DNA from: Hyunsoonleella pacifica | Lineage (GTDB): Bacteria; Bacteroidota; Bacteroidia; Flavobacteriales; Flavobacteriaceae | Reading direction: 5' to 3' | NCBI RefSeq assembly: GCF_004310335.1 | Contig: NZ_SIRS01000005.1 | Location: 62,001 to 126,000, forward strand | DNA: 64,000 bases | In this document: positions 35,327-43,050 of the stretch, in pieces | Layout of the letters: the number at the start of each line of letters is the position of its first letter | Position numbering within the stretch: position 1 is the stretch's first letter | Translations under genes and position numbers: made by a program | Notes under the pieces: generated by a model | The model's database searches: none | What the model saw: only the letters and a program-made list of their open reading frames with translations | What the model was told of the DNA's origin: nothing

Positions 35327-35355
35327 ACTGGATAAAAAAGTCTATTATTTAAAAA

Positions 35356-35769
35356 TCAAATTAAGTATGTCTCGTCAAGCTTGTAGATTTGCCTGACAAC
35401 GAGAGGAGGCCTATATTCTTCATAGGAAACAACCTTTTTATCTAAACTTTCAAAAAGGTTGATGTAAGTGTAAACAAATGAAGCAACAAAAACTTGTTGG
35501 TCAAAAGATAGCTTGTCAAAAGTTATGTTTAATTCATCTTGACCATCAACTGTCAACTGTTCATCAGAACAGCAATTTTTTACCTTAATGGAACATCCCT
35601 CAGTTGAAGGGTTTTCCATTTCCATCCCACAACCTTTTGCCTTTTTGAAAATGGCAGTTTCTACCAAAGAATCTCCACAATAATGCATATCAATAGTGAA
35701 TGACATTGTAGAAAATAATACTACAATTGCCATTAAAAAGGATGATATTTTATTAAAAAATTGCTTCAT
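35356..35769 (-). CDS. HYC_CC_PP-family small exported Cys-rich protein
   Basis: 137 residues. Signal peptide (about 1-24), then IDMHYCGDSLVE, KGCGMEME, CSIKVKNCCSDE and YRPPLVV, the ordered HYC ... CC ... PP elements that give the family its name. Such proteins are found near metal efflux genes in Bacteroidota; the Cys/His residues may bind Cu or Zn in the periplasm. It is the first gene before cusA, with a -7 box TACCTTTG at 35778-35785. Function not established. Confidence 0.75.
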   Translation of the reverse strand: MKQFFNKISSFLMAIVVLFSTMSFTIDMHYCGDSLVETAIFKKAKGCGMEMENPSTEGCSIKVKNCCSDEQLTVDGQDELNITFDKLSFDQQVFVASFVYTYINLFESLDKKVVSYEEYRPPLVVRQIYKLDETYLI

Positions 35770-35777
35770 TGGTAATG

Positions 35778-35785
35778 CAAAGGTA
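35778..35785 (-). promoter_or_regulatory. -7 promoter box of the HYC_CC_PP-cusA operon
   Basis: On the minus strand TACCTTTG matches the Bacteroidota -7 consensus TAnnTTTG and ends 8 bases before the ATG at 35769. No clear TTTG lies at the -33 distance. Further upstream TTGTGCAAAATTA (35824-35836, minus strand) recurs at 47851-47863 in front of the other metal operon, a possible shared regulatory element. Confidence 0.5.
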
Positions 35786-35839
35786 TAAAATTTTAACAGT
35801 TTTTATTAGGATTAACAATATTTTAATTTTGCACAATAG

Positions 35840-37801
35840 CTAGTTCCAACGCATTCGTTGTAATCTAACAGCGTTCAAAATAGCTAATAATGCCACCCCA
35901 ACATCTGCAAATACAGCTTCCCACATTGTAGCTAATCCACCTGCTCCTAAAATCAGAACAATTACTTTTACGCCAAACGCTAATATGATGTTTTGCCATA
36001 CAATTTTACGAGTGGAACGACTTATTTTAATAGCTCTAACTACTTTAGATGGTTGGTCGGTTTGAATTATCACATCTGCCGTTTCAATAGCGACATCACT
36101 TCCTAAACCACCCATTGCAATACCAACGTTACTTGCGGCTAAAACCGGTGCATCATTAATGCCATCACCAATAAATGCTACTTTATTTTCTGAATTTTGT
36201 TTTAAGGTCTCAACTTCATTTAATTTGTCTTCTGGTAGCAATCCTCCTTTAGCATTTTCTACACTTAATTCTTTTGCTACTTGTTGGGTTATGGAATCTT
36301 TGTCTCCAGAGAGCATCATTATATTTTTAATGCCTACTTTATGCAATGCGGTAATCGTTTCTTTAGCATCTTCTTTTAATTCGTCTGCTATCACCACATA
36401 ACCAGCAAATTGATTATCGATTGAAACCAATACTATAGATTCTACAATACTTTCAATTTCAGTTGGAACATCAATATCATAGGCAATCATTAAGGCTTTA
36501 TTTCCTACTAAAACGATTTTACCTTTTACTATTCCTTTTAAGCCTTTACCTGCAATTTCAGAAACTTCTTTTGCTTCATAGTCATCTCCATTTTCTTTAT
36601 ACTCCATAATAGCTTTTGCAATAGGATGAGTTGATTGTTCTTCCATAGCCATTAGGTATTTCATAAATTCAGATTCTTCCCAACCTATAGACTTGATTTC
36701 CTTGATTTTGAAAACACCTTTGGTAACAGTTCCTGTTTTGTCCATTACCAATGTATTTATCTTGGTCATAGCATCTAAAAAGGAAGCTCCTTTAAACAAA
36801 ATACCATTTTTTGAAGCTGCACCCAATCCACCGAAATAACCTAAAGGAATAGAAATCACCAATGCACAAGGGCAAGAAATTACCAAGAAAATCAATGCTC
36901 TGTACAACCAATCCCTAAAGACGTAATCATCTACAAAAAAATAAGGGATGAATGTTACACCTATCGCTAAAAACACTACAATTGGTGTATAAATTCGTGC
37001 GAACTGTCTGATAAATAATTCCGTTTTTGATTTACGTGCAGTAGCATTTTGGACCAAATCTAATATTCTGGCAATAGAACTATCTTCAAACTTGTTAGTG
37101 ACTTCAACTTCAATGACACTTTCTAAATTAATACTGCCCGCATATACTTTTCCTCCTTTTAAAACAGAATCTGGTTTGCTTTCTCCAGTTAAAGCAGCCG
37201 TATTTAATGATGCTTTTTCGGATAATAATATGCCGTCCAAAGGAATTTTTTCGCCCACACGAATTTGAATCTTCTCACCAATTCTCACATCTTCTGGTGA
37301 AACACTTATATAGTCTCTTTCACGAAATACATTGGCTTCTTTTGGTCTAACATCCAGTAATGCCTTTATATTACCTTTTGCTCTGTTGACTGCCGCATTT
37401 TGAAATAATTCACCAACAGCATAGAATAACATTACTGCTACTCCTTCGGGATATTCGCCAATGGCAAATGCGCCAAGAGTAGCTATGGACATTAAAAAAA
37501 ACTCTGTAAAGAAGTCGCCTTTTTTAATGCTTACCCATCCTTCTTTTACCACAGGAAAACCCACGGGAATATAGGCCACCACATACCAAAGAATGCGAAT
37601 CCAACCAGAGAAATGAGGAAATGCTTCAAAATAATCTACAGCAATACCTACTATTAACATTACAAAACTGAAAATAGCCGGCAAATAGGTGTTAAAAGTT
37701 GAAGCGCCTTTAAGGTCGCTATGATTGTGACCATCATCGTGACTATGTTGCTCCTCTGAATCTGGTTTTAAGTCTCTTAAATTTACTTTCTTTTTTTTCA
37801 T
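35840..37801 (-). CDS. Zn/Cd/Pb-type heavy-metal P-type ATPase
   Basis: 653 residues. The N-terminus has a His-rich stretch (HSHDDGHNHSD, 19-29) and no CxxC domain. Metal-site motif CPC (310-312) in VISCPCALVISIPLGYFGGL, TGES (205-208), phosphorylated Asp354 in DKTGTVTKG and GDGINDAPVLAASNVG. The residues around CPC and the ending VFADVGVALLAILNAVRLQR are typical of the ZntA/CadA class that exports Zn(II), Cd(II) and Pb(II). Overlaps the DUF3703 gene by 4 bp, so the two form a small operon. Confidence 0.9.
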   Translation of the reverse strand: MKKKKVNLRDLKPDSEEQHSHDDGHNHSDLKGASTFNTYLPAIFSFVMLIVGIAVDYFEAFPHFSGWIRILWYVVAYIPVGFPVVKEGWVSIKKGDFFTEFFLMSIATLGAFAIGEYPEGVAVMLFYAVGELFQNAAVNRAKGNIKALLDVRPKEANVFRERDYISVSPEDVRIGEKIQIRVGEKIPLDGILLSEKASLNTAALTGESKPDSVLKGGKVYAGSINLESVIEVEVTNKFEDSSIARILDLVQNATARKSKTELFIRQFARIYTPIVVFLAIGVTFIPYFFVDDYVFRDWLYRALIFLVISCPCALVISIPLGYFGGLGAASKNGILFKGASFLDAMTKINTLVMDKTGTVTKGVFKIKEIKSIGWEESEFMKYLMAMEEQSTHPIAKAIMEYKENGDDYEAKEVSEIAGKGLKGIVKGKIVLVGNKALMIAYDIDVPTEIESIVESIVLVSIDNQFAGYVVIADELKEDAKETITALHKVGIKNIMMLSGDKDSITQQVAKELSVENAKGGLLPEDKLNEVETLKQNSENKVAFIGDGINDAPVLAASNVGIAMGGLGSDVAIETADVIIQTDQPSKVVRAIKISRSTRKIVWQNIILAFGVKVIVLILGAGGLATMWEAVFADVGVALLAILNAVRLQRMRWN

Positions 37802-38166
37802 TTTCTCTCTAATAGCTTTTCAATATCATTTGGAATAGGCATACATCTTAATGGTGGTACGTTTGCACCACCTGTATTACCAAGAGGAACGTGGTTTATA
37901 AAAGATTTCCATCCACCTACAATTAACCTTATAATTTGCCCAAACACTTCTTTGGTGTTTTTTTGACTTATCCCAAACTTTAGCATTAACCAATGTGAAT
38001 AAGTGTGTTCTATGGGGTAAGATTGACCTATAATATGACTTCTTTCTAAATGATACCAAGCATTGCTGTACTGCTTATTAACTAAATAGTAGCGGTAATG
38101 CCCTAATTCTTTTCTATGGAATTGTTTGAGGTGCTTAGGTATTTTTATATTAAACTTTATATCCAT
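37798..38166 (-). CDS. DUF3703 family protein
   Basis: 122 residues, soluble, with YYLVNKQYSNAWYHLERSHI, IEHTYSHWLMLKFG and GWKSFINHVPLGNTGGANV. These His/Trp-rich blocks are those of DUF3703, a family of unknown function often next to metal transport genes. It precedes the Zn/Cd ATPase with a 4-bp overlap. A conserved-looking TGCA dyad lies 30 bp upstream of its ATG (38196-38214). Function unknown; a metal-handling role is inferred from context. Confidence 0.8.
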   Translation of the reverse strand: MDIKFNIKIPKHLKQFHRKELGHYRYYLVNKQYSNAWYHLERSHIIGQSYPIEHTYSHWLMLKFGISQKNTKEVFGQIIRLIVGGWKSFINHVPLGNTGGANVPPLRCMPIPNDIEKLLERK

Positions 38167-38195
38167 TGATTTTGGATAAAATTAGTTTAATAGTT

Positions 38196-38214
38196 AATGC
38201 AATGGAAGTGCATT
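38196..38214. promoter_or_regulatory. AATGCA-n7-TGCATT dyad upstream of the Zn/Cd ATPase operon
   Basis: The perfect 6-bp arms AATGCA (38196-38201) and TGCATT (38209-38214) are 7 bp apart. The same core, TTAATGCAATGG followed by GTGCA, recurs at 47839-47857 in front of the second metal operon with two mismatches. Spacing and symmetry suit a metal-dependent repressor such as the Fur-family protein at 41425. The remaining 75 bp up to the porin stop codon show nothing else. Confidence 0.4.
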
Positions 38215-38290
38215 GTTGTCTGCCGGACTTAACACTAATACAGAATTCAAACGAAATATTACTTCATGCTAAAAAAGGCAGAAAAATAGA

Positions 38291-39514
38291 TTAAAAGTAT
38301 GAAGATATACCAAAACTAAATCCACCTAATTTGGCTGGTGCATTGTTCAGAATATCTGTTTGTCTTTGTATCCTGTAATTAAGCCTGAAAACAGTTTGCT
38401 GTGTTGGTCTGAAAGTGATAGCTGGCATAATACTCCAAAGTTCGTCTCCTATATCGTCTCCAGTCTCGTTAAATGTACCTACGTTCCAATCTACATATTC
38501 AAATCGGCAAGCCAGATTTAAGGTTGCATTATCCCAACCAAGCATTTTTTGCTTCAAAACAGGCTGGACTATATCCAAAAACCCTCCATATTGCTTGTCT
38601 CCGTACTGTTGCGTATAGGTTTCCGGAATATCTACATTAATCCATGCCCATTCGCCCGTAATAAATGTATTTGTTTTTGTTAAGGTTGTGTTGTAATCTA
38701 TTGCAAAAACATTTAACCTTCGCTTTTCATCAAGTACAATACCATCGTCTTGAAAAGTATTATAAATCCCTCCCATATAGGAAAGACCAATTTCTCCAAA
38801 TTTCTTATTTCTTATAGCAATCTTAACAGTAGTCAAAGGGGTGCCGCTTGCTGATTCCTCAAAACGCTCTGCGTTTTCTTTAGATGCAGGTAAAAATGTT
38901 TTGCCCTCTTCATTATCAATAATAGCGTCATCAAAACCACTTGAAAGATATAGTTCATAACCAAACATCCAGTTATTTTTATAGGTCTTTCCAAACAATC
39001 CAAAACCTGCATTACTCCAGGTTGCGGGTAACATCTGTGTAGCTGCAATTGGTCGGTCTGTAAATTCCCATTTTGGGCCATCATGGTTTTGATTAAATGC
39101 TCCAATAGGGTTCATGATGATACCTCCTCTTAAGTTGAATAATGGGTGAAATTCAACATCCAAAGAAGCAAATTCAATAGCAACCTCTTTACCTCCTTCT
39201 TCAAATTCTATCTCACTTAAAAATTTAATTTTCTTTGAAATTGAAGAAGCCACAAACAAAGTCATTCTTCGCATTTGGAATTGATGTCCTTCAGATACAC
39301 CATCTGTCCCTATATGTTGCCAATTTACTTCTGCATAACCACCTACTGAAACTGGGAGTTTTCCAAAACTTAAAAATGGTCTATTATAGACCGCATCCAT
39401 ATTAAGTTGTCGTTTGGTGCTGTCTATCTGTTGCCTTTTTAATAGGGTTGTATCTACTTGTGCAAAAGATAGTATAGATGTTAAAAGTAAGATTACTATA
39501 ATTATGTGTTTCAT
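38291..39514 (-). CDS. phosphate-selective-porin-like outer membrane protein
   Basis: 407 residues. Signal peptide (about 1-19, IIIVILLLTSILSFAQ), then a beta-barrel-like sequence with alternating aromatic/hydrophobic strands: VGGYAEVNWQHIGTDG, QMRRMTLFVASSIS, PIGAFNQNHDGPKWEFTDRP and a C-terminal strand GGFSFGISSYF ending in Phe. This fits the OprO/P-like porin family of Bacteroidota. ATGA overlap with the Rieske gene upstream. It is the last gene of the cytochrome-Rieske-porin operon; substrate unknown. Confidence 0.8.
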   Translation of the reverse strand: MKHIIIVILLLTSILSFAQVDTTLLKRQQIDSTKRQLNMDAVYNRPFLSFGKLPVSVGGYAEVNWQHIGTDGVSEGHQFQMRRMTLFVASSISKKIKFLSEIEFEEGGKEVAIEFASLDVEFHPLFNLRGGIIMNPIGAFNQNHDGPKWEFTDRPIAATQMLPATWSNAGFGLFGKTYKNNWMFGYELYLSSGFDDAIIDNEEGKTFLPASKENAERFEESASGTPLTTVKIAIRNKKFGEIGLSYMGGIYNTFQDDGIVLDEKRRLNVFAIDYNTTLTKTNTFITGEWAWINVDIPETYTQQYGDKQYGGFLDIVQPVLKQKMLGWDNATLNLACRFEYVDWNVGTFNETGDDIGDELWSIMPAITFRPTQQTVFRLNYRIQRQTDILNNAPAKLGGFSFGISSYF

Positions 39515-39945
39515 GCTTTTTTCAGAGAAATTAAAATATTGTGATTGTCTAGCTCTAATTGAAATTTGCGCAATGGATTTGATGCAGGACCGTTGGTTGC
39601 ATTACCTTTATTATCAAACTCACTCCCATGTGCAGAACAAACCAATTTTTCGCCGTAGGCGGTCACTTCATTCCCTTGATGAGTGCATTGCATATATAAA
39701 GCTGTGAAATGGTTTTCTGAAAATCGAAAAACATAAATAGGGTATTGCAGTTGCGAATTATTTACCACAAGATATTTTAGTGTTTTTCCATCTTTTTCAA
39801 AATTTGATAGAGGAACTATTAAATCCTCTCCATTAATTTTTACGCTAATGCTTTTGGTTGAGACGCATCCTTGTAGTAGTGATGAAAAAATGGTAGTCCC
39901 TAAACAAGCAAATCCACAAGTTTTAATAAATTCTTTTCGTTCCAT
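39511..39945 (-). CDS. Rieske [2Fe-2S] protein
   Basis: 144 residues. The N-terminus has a hydrophobic segment and Cys (CGFACLGTTIFSSLLQGC), suggesting a lipoprotein or anchored periplasmic protein. The cluster-binding motifs are CTHQGNEVTAYGEKLVCSAHG: box 1 C-x-H (about 92-94) and box 2 C-x-x-H (about 110-113). An electron-transfer partner for the adjacent di-haem cytochrome is likely. 2 bp from that gene and overlapping the porin gene by 4 bp. Confidence 0.88.
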   Translation of the reverse strand: MERKEFIKTCGFACLGTTIFSSLLQGCVSTKSISVKINGEDLIVPLSNFEKDGKTLKYLVVNNSQLQYPIYVFRFSENHFTALYMQCTHQGNEVTAYGEKLVCSAHGSEFDNKGNATNGPASNPLRKFQLELDNHNILISLKKA

Positions 39946-39947
39946 AT

Positions 39948-41138
39948 TTATAGTGATTCTAAGAATTTGATTAAATCTTCTTTTTCGTTTTCAGAAAGAT
40001 TCACAAACTGATTTTTACTATTCTCCGCCTCCCCACCGTGCAATAAAATAGCTTCAGAAATACTTCCTGCTCTTCCATCATGCAACAAAAAGTATCGTCC
40101 ACCCTGTGTTGATTCCGATAAACCAAGCCCCCAAAGAGGCGGGGTTCTCCATTCAGATGTTAGTGCGTTTCCTTCAGTATAACCATCATCCAAATTGCTA
40201 CCCATATCATGTAATAAAAGGTCTGTGTAAGGATTAAATTCTTTGAATGAAAGGGCTTCTATTGGAGAATAGCCTGTGCTTAAGGTAGGTATGTGACAAG
40301 AAGCGCAGTTTATTTGACTGAAAAGTGATTTTCCGTTAATAACTTTTGGGTCGTTTTGATTTCTAGGAACGGGTGCTTTAAGTGTTTGTAAATAAGCTAC
40401 AACATCACGAATTGTATTATCTGAAACTTCTGGGTCTATAGATAATCCACTATAAGTATCTATAAGGTTAAAAGTGGATGTTATGCCCATATCTTCATTA
40501 TATGCACCAACTGTTTGGTCTAATAAATCATAAGCAACAGCTTTTTTCCCGAAACGATGTATATACATTCCGTTCTGAGAAACAGCATTAGAAGCGGGTA
40601 TAACAAAATCTTTAAGAGCCATCCAATGAACGACACCGGAAATACCATCACCGTCGCTATCATTAGGATCCGCCATTGCCAAAATATCCTCATCGGTTAC
40701 ATATTGCAAAAAACCAAGTCCCGTTACAGCAGGAGGAGTGAATTTTGAGAATGTTGCACCGTTTGGAAGGTTTTCAGGTTGGTAACCTGGTAATGCCCTA
40801 TGTTGAAGTTGCGGACCTCCTACATCTAGAAATTGGTTACCCGTATTGTCAGACTGCCCAAAACGGGTAAGTGTAGTAAAGGGATGCCCTTTTCCATCAC
40901 CTGCATGGCAACTAATACAACTATTAGTATTAAATAAAGGACCCAACCCCTTTGATGATGTAAAAACCTCACCAAATGCTTCATCTCCTCTTAGAAATTC
41001 AGCTTGTTGTGCTAGTGTTAATCCTTCCATTTCTCCATCCAATACTTCTTCATTTTCAGGGAGTAATGGCTCAAAATTGTCACAGGACACCATTATTAGG
41101 ACACAAACCACGTTAAATAAAAAAAATCTTGTTGTCAT
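39948..41138 (-). CDS. di-haem oxidoreductase-like c-type cytochrome (lipoprotein)
   Basis: 396 residues. A lipoprotein signal (FFLFNVVCVLIMVSC, Cys about 18) is followed by two haem c sites, NSCISCHAGDGKGHP and NCASCHIPTLSTG, and conserved blocks LGPLFNTNSC, HDMGSNLDDGYTEG and WRTPPLWGLG of the DHOR (thiol oxidoreductase-like) family. Periplasmic electron transfer is likely; the true substrate is not known. ATG 41138 is preferred over one at 41171, which would lie inside the promoter. Transcribed from the palindromic promoter at 41159-41220; co-transcribed with the Rieske and porin genes. Confidence 0.88.
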   Translation of the reverse strand: MTTRFFLFNVVCVLIMVSCDNFEPLLPENEEVLDGEMEGLTLAQQAEFLRGDEAFGEVFTSSKGLGPLFNTNSCISCHAGDGKGHPFTTLTRFGQSDNTGNQFLDVGGPQLQHRALPGYQPENLPNGATFSKFTPPAVTGLGFLQYVTDEDILAMADPNDSDGDGISGVVHWMALKDFVIPASNAVSQNGMYIHRFGKKAVAYDLLDQTVGAYNEDMGITSTFNLIDTYSGLSIDPEVSDNTIRDVVAYLQTLKAPVPRNQNDPKVINGKSLFSQINCASCHIPTLSTGYSPIEALSFKEFNPYTDLLLHDMGSNLDDGYTEGNALTSEWRTPPLWGLGLSESTQGGRYFLLHDGRAGSISEAILLHGGEAENSKNQFVNLSENEKEDLIKFLESL

Positions 41139-41158
41139 GCTCTTGTTATTTTGGCATA

Positions 41159-41220
41159 CAAATATATACATATTTAAGTATACTTAAAAATAATTTTAGA
41201 TTTGTCTAAAATTATTTTTA
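41159..41220 (-). promoter_or_regulatory. promoter with two strong palindromic operators (cytochrome-Rieske-porin operon)
   Basis: The minus strand has a perfect -7 box TATATTTG (41159-41166). Between it and the -33 position lies the perfect 16-bp palindrome TTTAAGTATACTTAAA (41173-41188). Upstream is an inverted repeat with 16-bp arms (41185-41200 and 41205-41220; inner core TTTTAGA-TTTG-TCTAAAA). Placement over the promoter strongly suggests repressor binding; the TTTAGA/TCTAAA core resembles DtxR/MntR-type sites. The 204 bp from here to the Fur gene hold no gene, only a weak AAGGC/GCCTT hairpin near 41259. Confidence 0.65.
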
Positions 41221-41424
41221 GAACAACAATAATGTGTTAATACCTAACCATTATTTAAGGCATTATTATAGCCTTTCAGGTTAAATATTAATAATTATGC
41301 TTCAGTATTGTATAAATTGCAACGCTACTTAACTTGCCATCTTAAAAAGTTACAATGGTCGAACCAATAAAAAGTATTGTATTTATAATTTAATTACTGG
41401 CAAATTACTTTAGGCATCAATGTA

Positions 41425-41838
41425 TTATCCACTACAATTTTCACAAATACCTTTTACTACCAAGTTGACGTTTTCAGAAATAAATCCATCAGGTACTTTA
41501 ATTTGAGGGATTTTATGGTCAGTTAGACAAATGGTTTCTCCACAATTATTACAATGAAAATGCAAATGTAAATCGGTTTCAATTTCACAATTACACCCGT
41601 TTTCACATAAAGCATATTTAGTAATTCCGGTACCGTCGTCTATTTGGTGTACAATATCTTTCTCTACAAATGTTTTAACTGTTCTATACAATGTAGTTCT
41701 ATCCGCCTTTTCAAAAGCGTTCTCAATATCACTTAACGTTACGGCCACCAGGTTTTCGGCAAGGAACTTATAAATTAATAAACGCATTGCAGTAACACGT
41801 ATATTTTTTGACTCCAATACTTGTTCTATTGTTTCCAT
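41425..41838 (-). CDS. Fur-family metal-dependent transcriptional regulator
   Basis: 137 residues. Winged helix (about 1-75; LESKNIRVTAMRLLIYKFL, FEKADRTTLYRTVKTFVE) and a dimerisation/metal domain with HLHFHCNNCGETICL and a C-terminal CENCSG, giving the four Cys of a structural Zn site and the His cluster of the sensory site. Likely a Zur/Fur-type repressor. Third gene of the CzcA-TolC, CzcB, Fur operon, 2 bp after the adaptor, so it probably controls this and perhaps neighbouring metal operons. Confidence 0.9.
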   Translation of the reverse strand: METIEQVLESKNIRVTAMRLLIYKFLAENLVAVTLSDIENAFEKADRTTLYRTVKTFVEKDIVHQIDDGTGITKYALCENGCNCEIETDLHLHFHCNNCGETICLTDHKIPQIKVPDGFISENVNLVVKGICENCSG

Positions 41839-41840
41839 AA

Positions 41841-43046
41841 TTAATGTTCGTGTTCTGCTTCACCTTTTTTCATTTCTGCAATAAGGTAATATGCATTATT
41901 ATAAGCAAATTTTGTGTTTGGTTTTATTTCTTCAGAAAATTGAACTGCTATCCAATTGTTATCTTTTGCTCCTAAAATAACTTCAACTGGCTTAAAACTC
42001 CAATCGCCATTTTCCTTTTCTGCTGAAAAAACATAATACCTATCACCTTCTTTAATAATGGCACTTTCAGGTAATGCTTTTGTCTTGGTGTTCTCTACTT
42101 GAATTTTACCTTGAATATACATTCCAGGGATTAAGTTGCCTTTCTTGTTTTCAATTTCTGCGTGAACGTGAACTGCTTTTGGATTGTCTTCAAAAGTTTT
42201 GCTAACGGAATAGATTTCTGCGGTAAGTTCTGTGTCTGGTGCAGACTGTACAGTAAATGTTACTTTCTGCCCTTTTTTTACTTTATACACATCTTTTTCA
42301 AACACCATTAAATCTGCGTGAACGTGATGTGTATTTACAATTTCGAATAACTCGGTTTGTGGTTCAACATATTGTCCTGTTTTCACCTCAACCTTTTGTA
42401 CAAAACCTTCTATTGGACTTCGCAAAGCAATACGCTGTGCAATTGTGCCATTACGAACTGATGCTGTATTAACATTTAGTATTTTTAACTGAGCTTCCAG
42501 ACCATTCACCATAGCTTTTGATGCATCATACTCTGCTTCTGCCTTTTGAAAATTAGCACCAGAACCAACACCTGCATCGTACAACTTTTTCTGACGTTCA
42601 TAATTCTTCTTTAAAAAATTACTGTTGCTAAAAGCGTTCAAATAATCGGTTTGTAGCTTTATAATGTTTGGATGAGAAAGGTATGCTACCACTTGACCTT
42701 TATTAACCTTATCGCCTTCGATGACTTCAATTGAAACCACGTTTGCACCAACAACTGAAGTTATGGCAGCTTCGTTTTGAGGTGGCACTTCTAGCGTACC
42801 ATTTGCCTCTACGTAACCACTCATATTGCGCAATGCTATAGTGTCCATTTTCATTTGCAAGGCATCATACTGCTGTTGTGAAAGCATCACTTCTTCGCTT
42901 TCATTATGGTCATCATCTACTTCTGTTTTTTGTTCTTTATTATGGGAATGACCATCATTTTCGTTATGATTTTCTTTATTTCCACAGGCAGAAACAAAAA
43001 AAGATAACATCATTACGGTTAGAATTTTATATAATATATTTTTCAT
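41841..43046 (-). CDS. CzcB-like RND efflux periplasmic adaptor
   Basis: 401 residues. Lipoprotein signal (VMMLSFFVSACG, Cys about 21), His/Asp/Glu-rich segment (HNENDGHSHNKEQKTEVDDDH) that could bind divalent metal, then lipoyl/coiled-coil core (VSIEVIEGDKVNKGQVVAYL; ALRSPIEGFVQKVEVKTGQY) and a barrel ending in KKGEAEHEH. It couples the adjacent CzcA-type pump to the outer-membrane channel. 4 bp after the pump gene and 2 bp before the Fur gene. Confidence 0.92.
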   Translation of the reverse strand: MKNILYKILTVMMLSFFVSACGNKENHNENDGHSHNKEQKTEVDDDHNESEEVMLSQQQYDALQMKMDTIALRNMSGYVEANGTLEVPPQNEAAITSVVGANVVSIEVIEGDKVNKGQVVAYLSHPNIIKLQTDYLNAFSNSNFLKKNYERQKKLYDAGVGSGANFQKAEAEYDASKAMVNGLEAQLKILNVNTASVRNGTIAQRIALRSPIEGFVQKVEVKTGQYVEPQTELFEIVNTHHVHADLMVFEKDVYKVKKGQKVTFTVQSAPDTELTAEIYSVSKTFEDNPKAVHVHAEIENKKGNLIPGMYIQGKIQVENTKTKALPESAIIKEGDRYYVFSAEKENGDWSFKPVEVILGAKDNNWIAVQFSEEIKPNTKFAYNNAYYLIAEMKKGEAEHEH

Positions 43047-43050
43047 TGTC

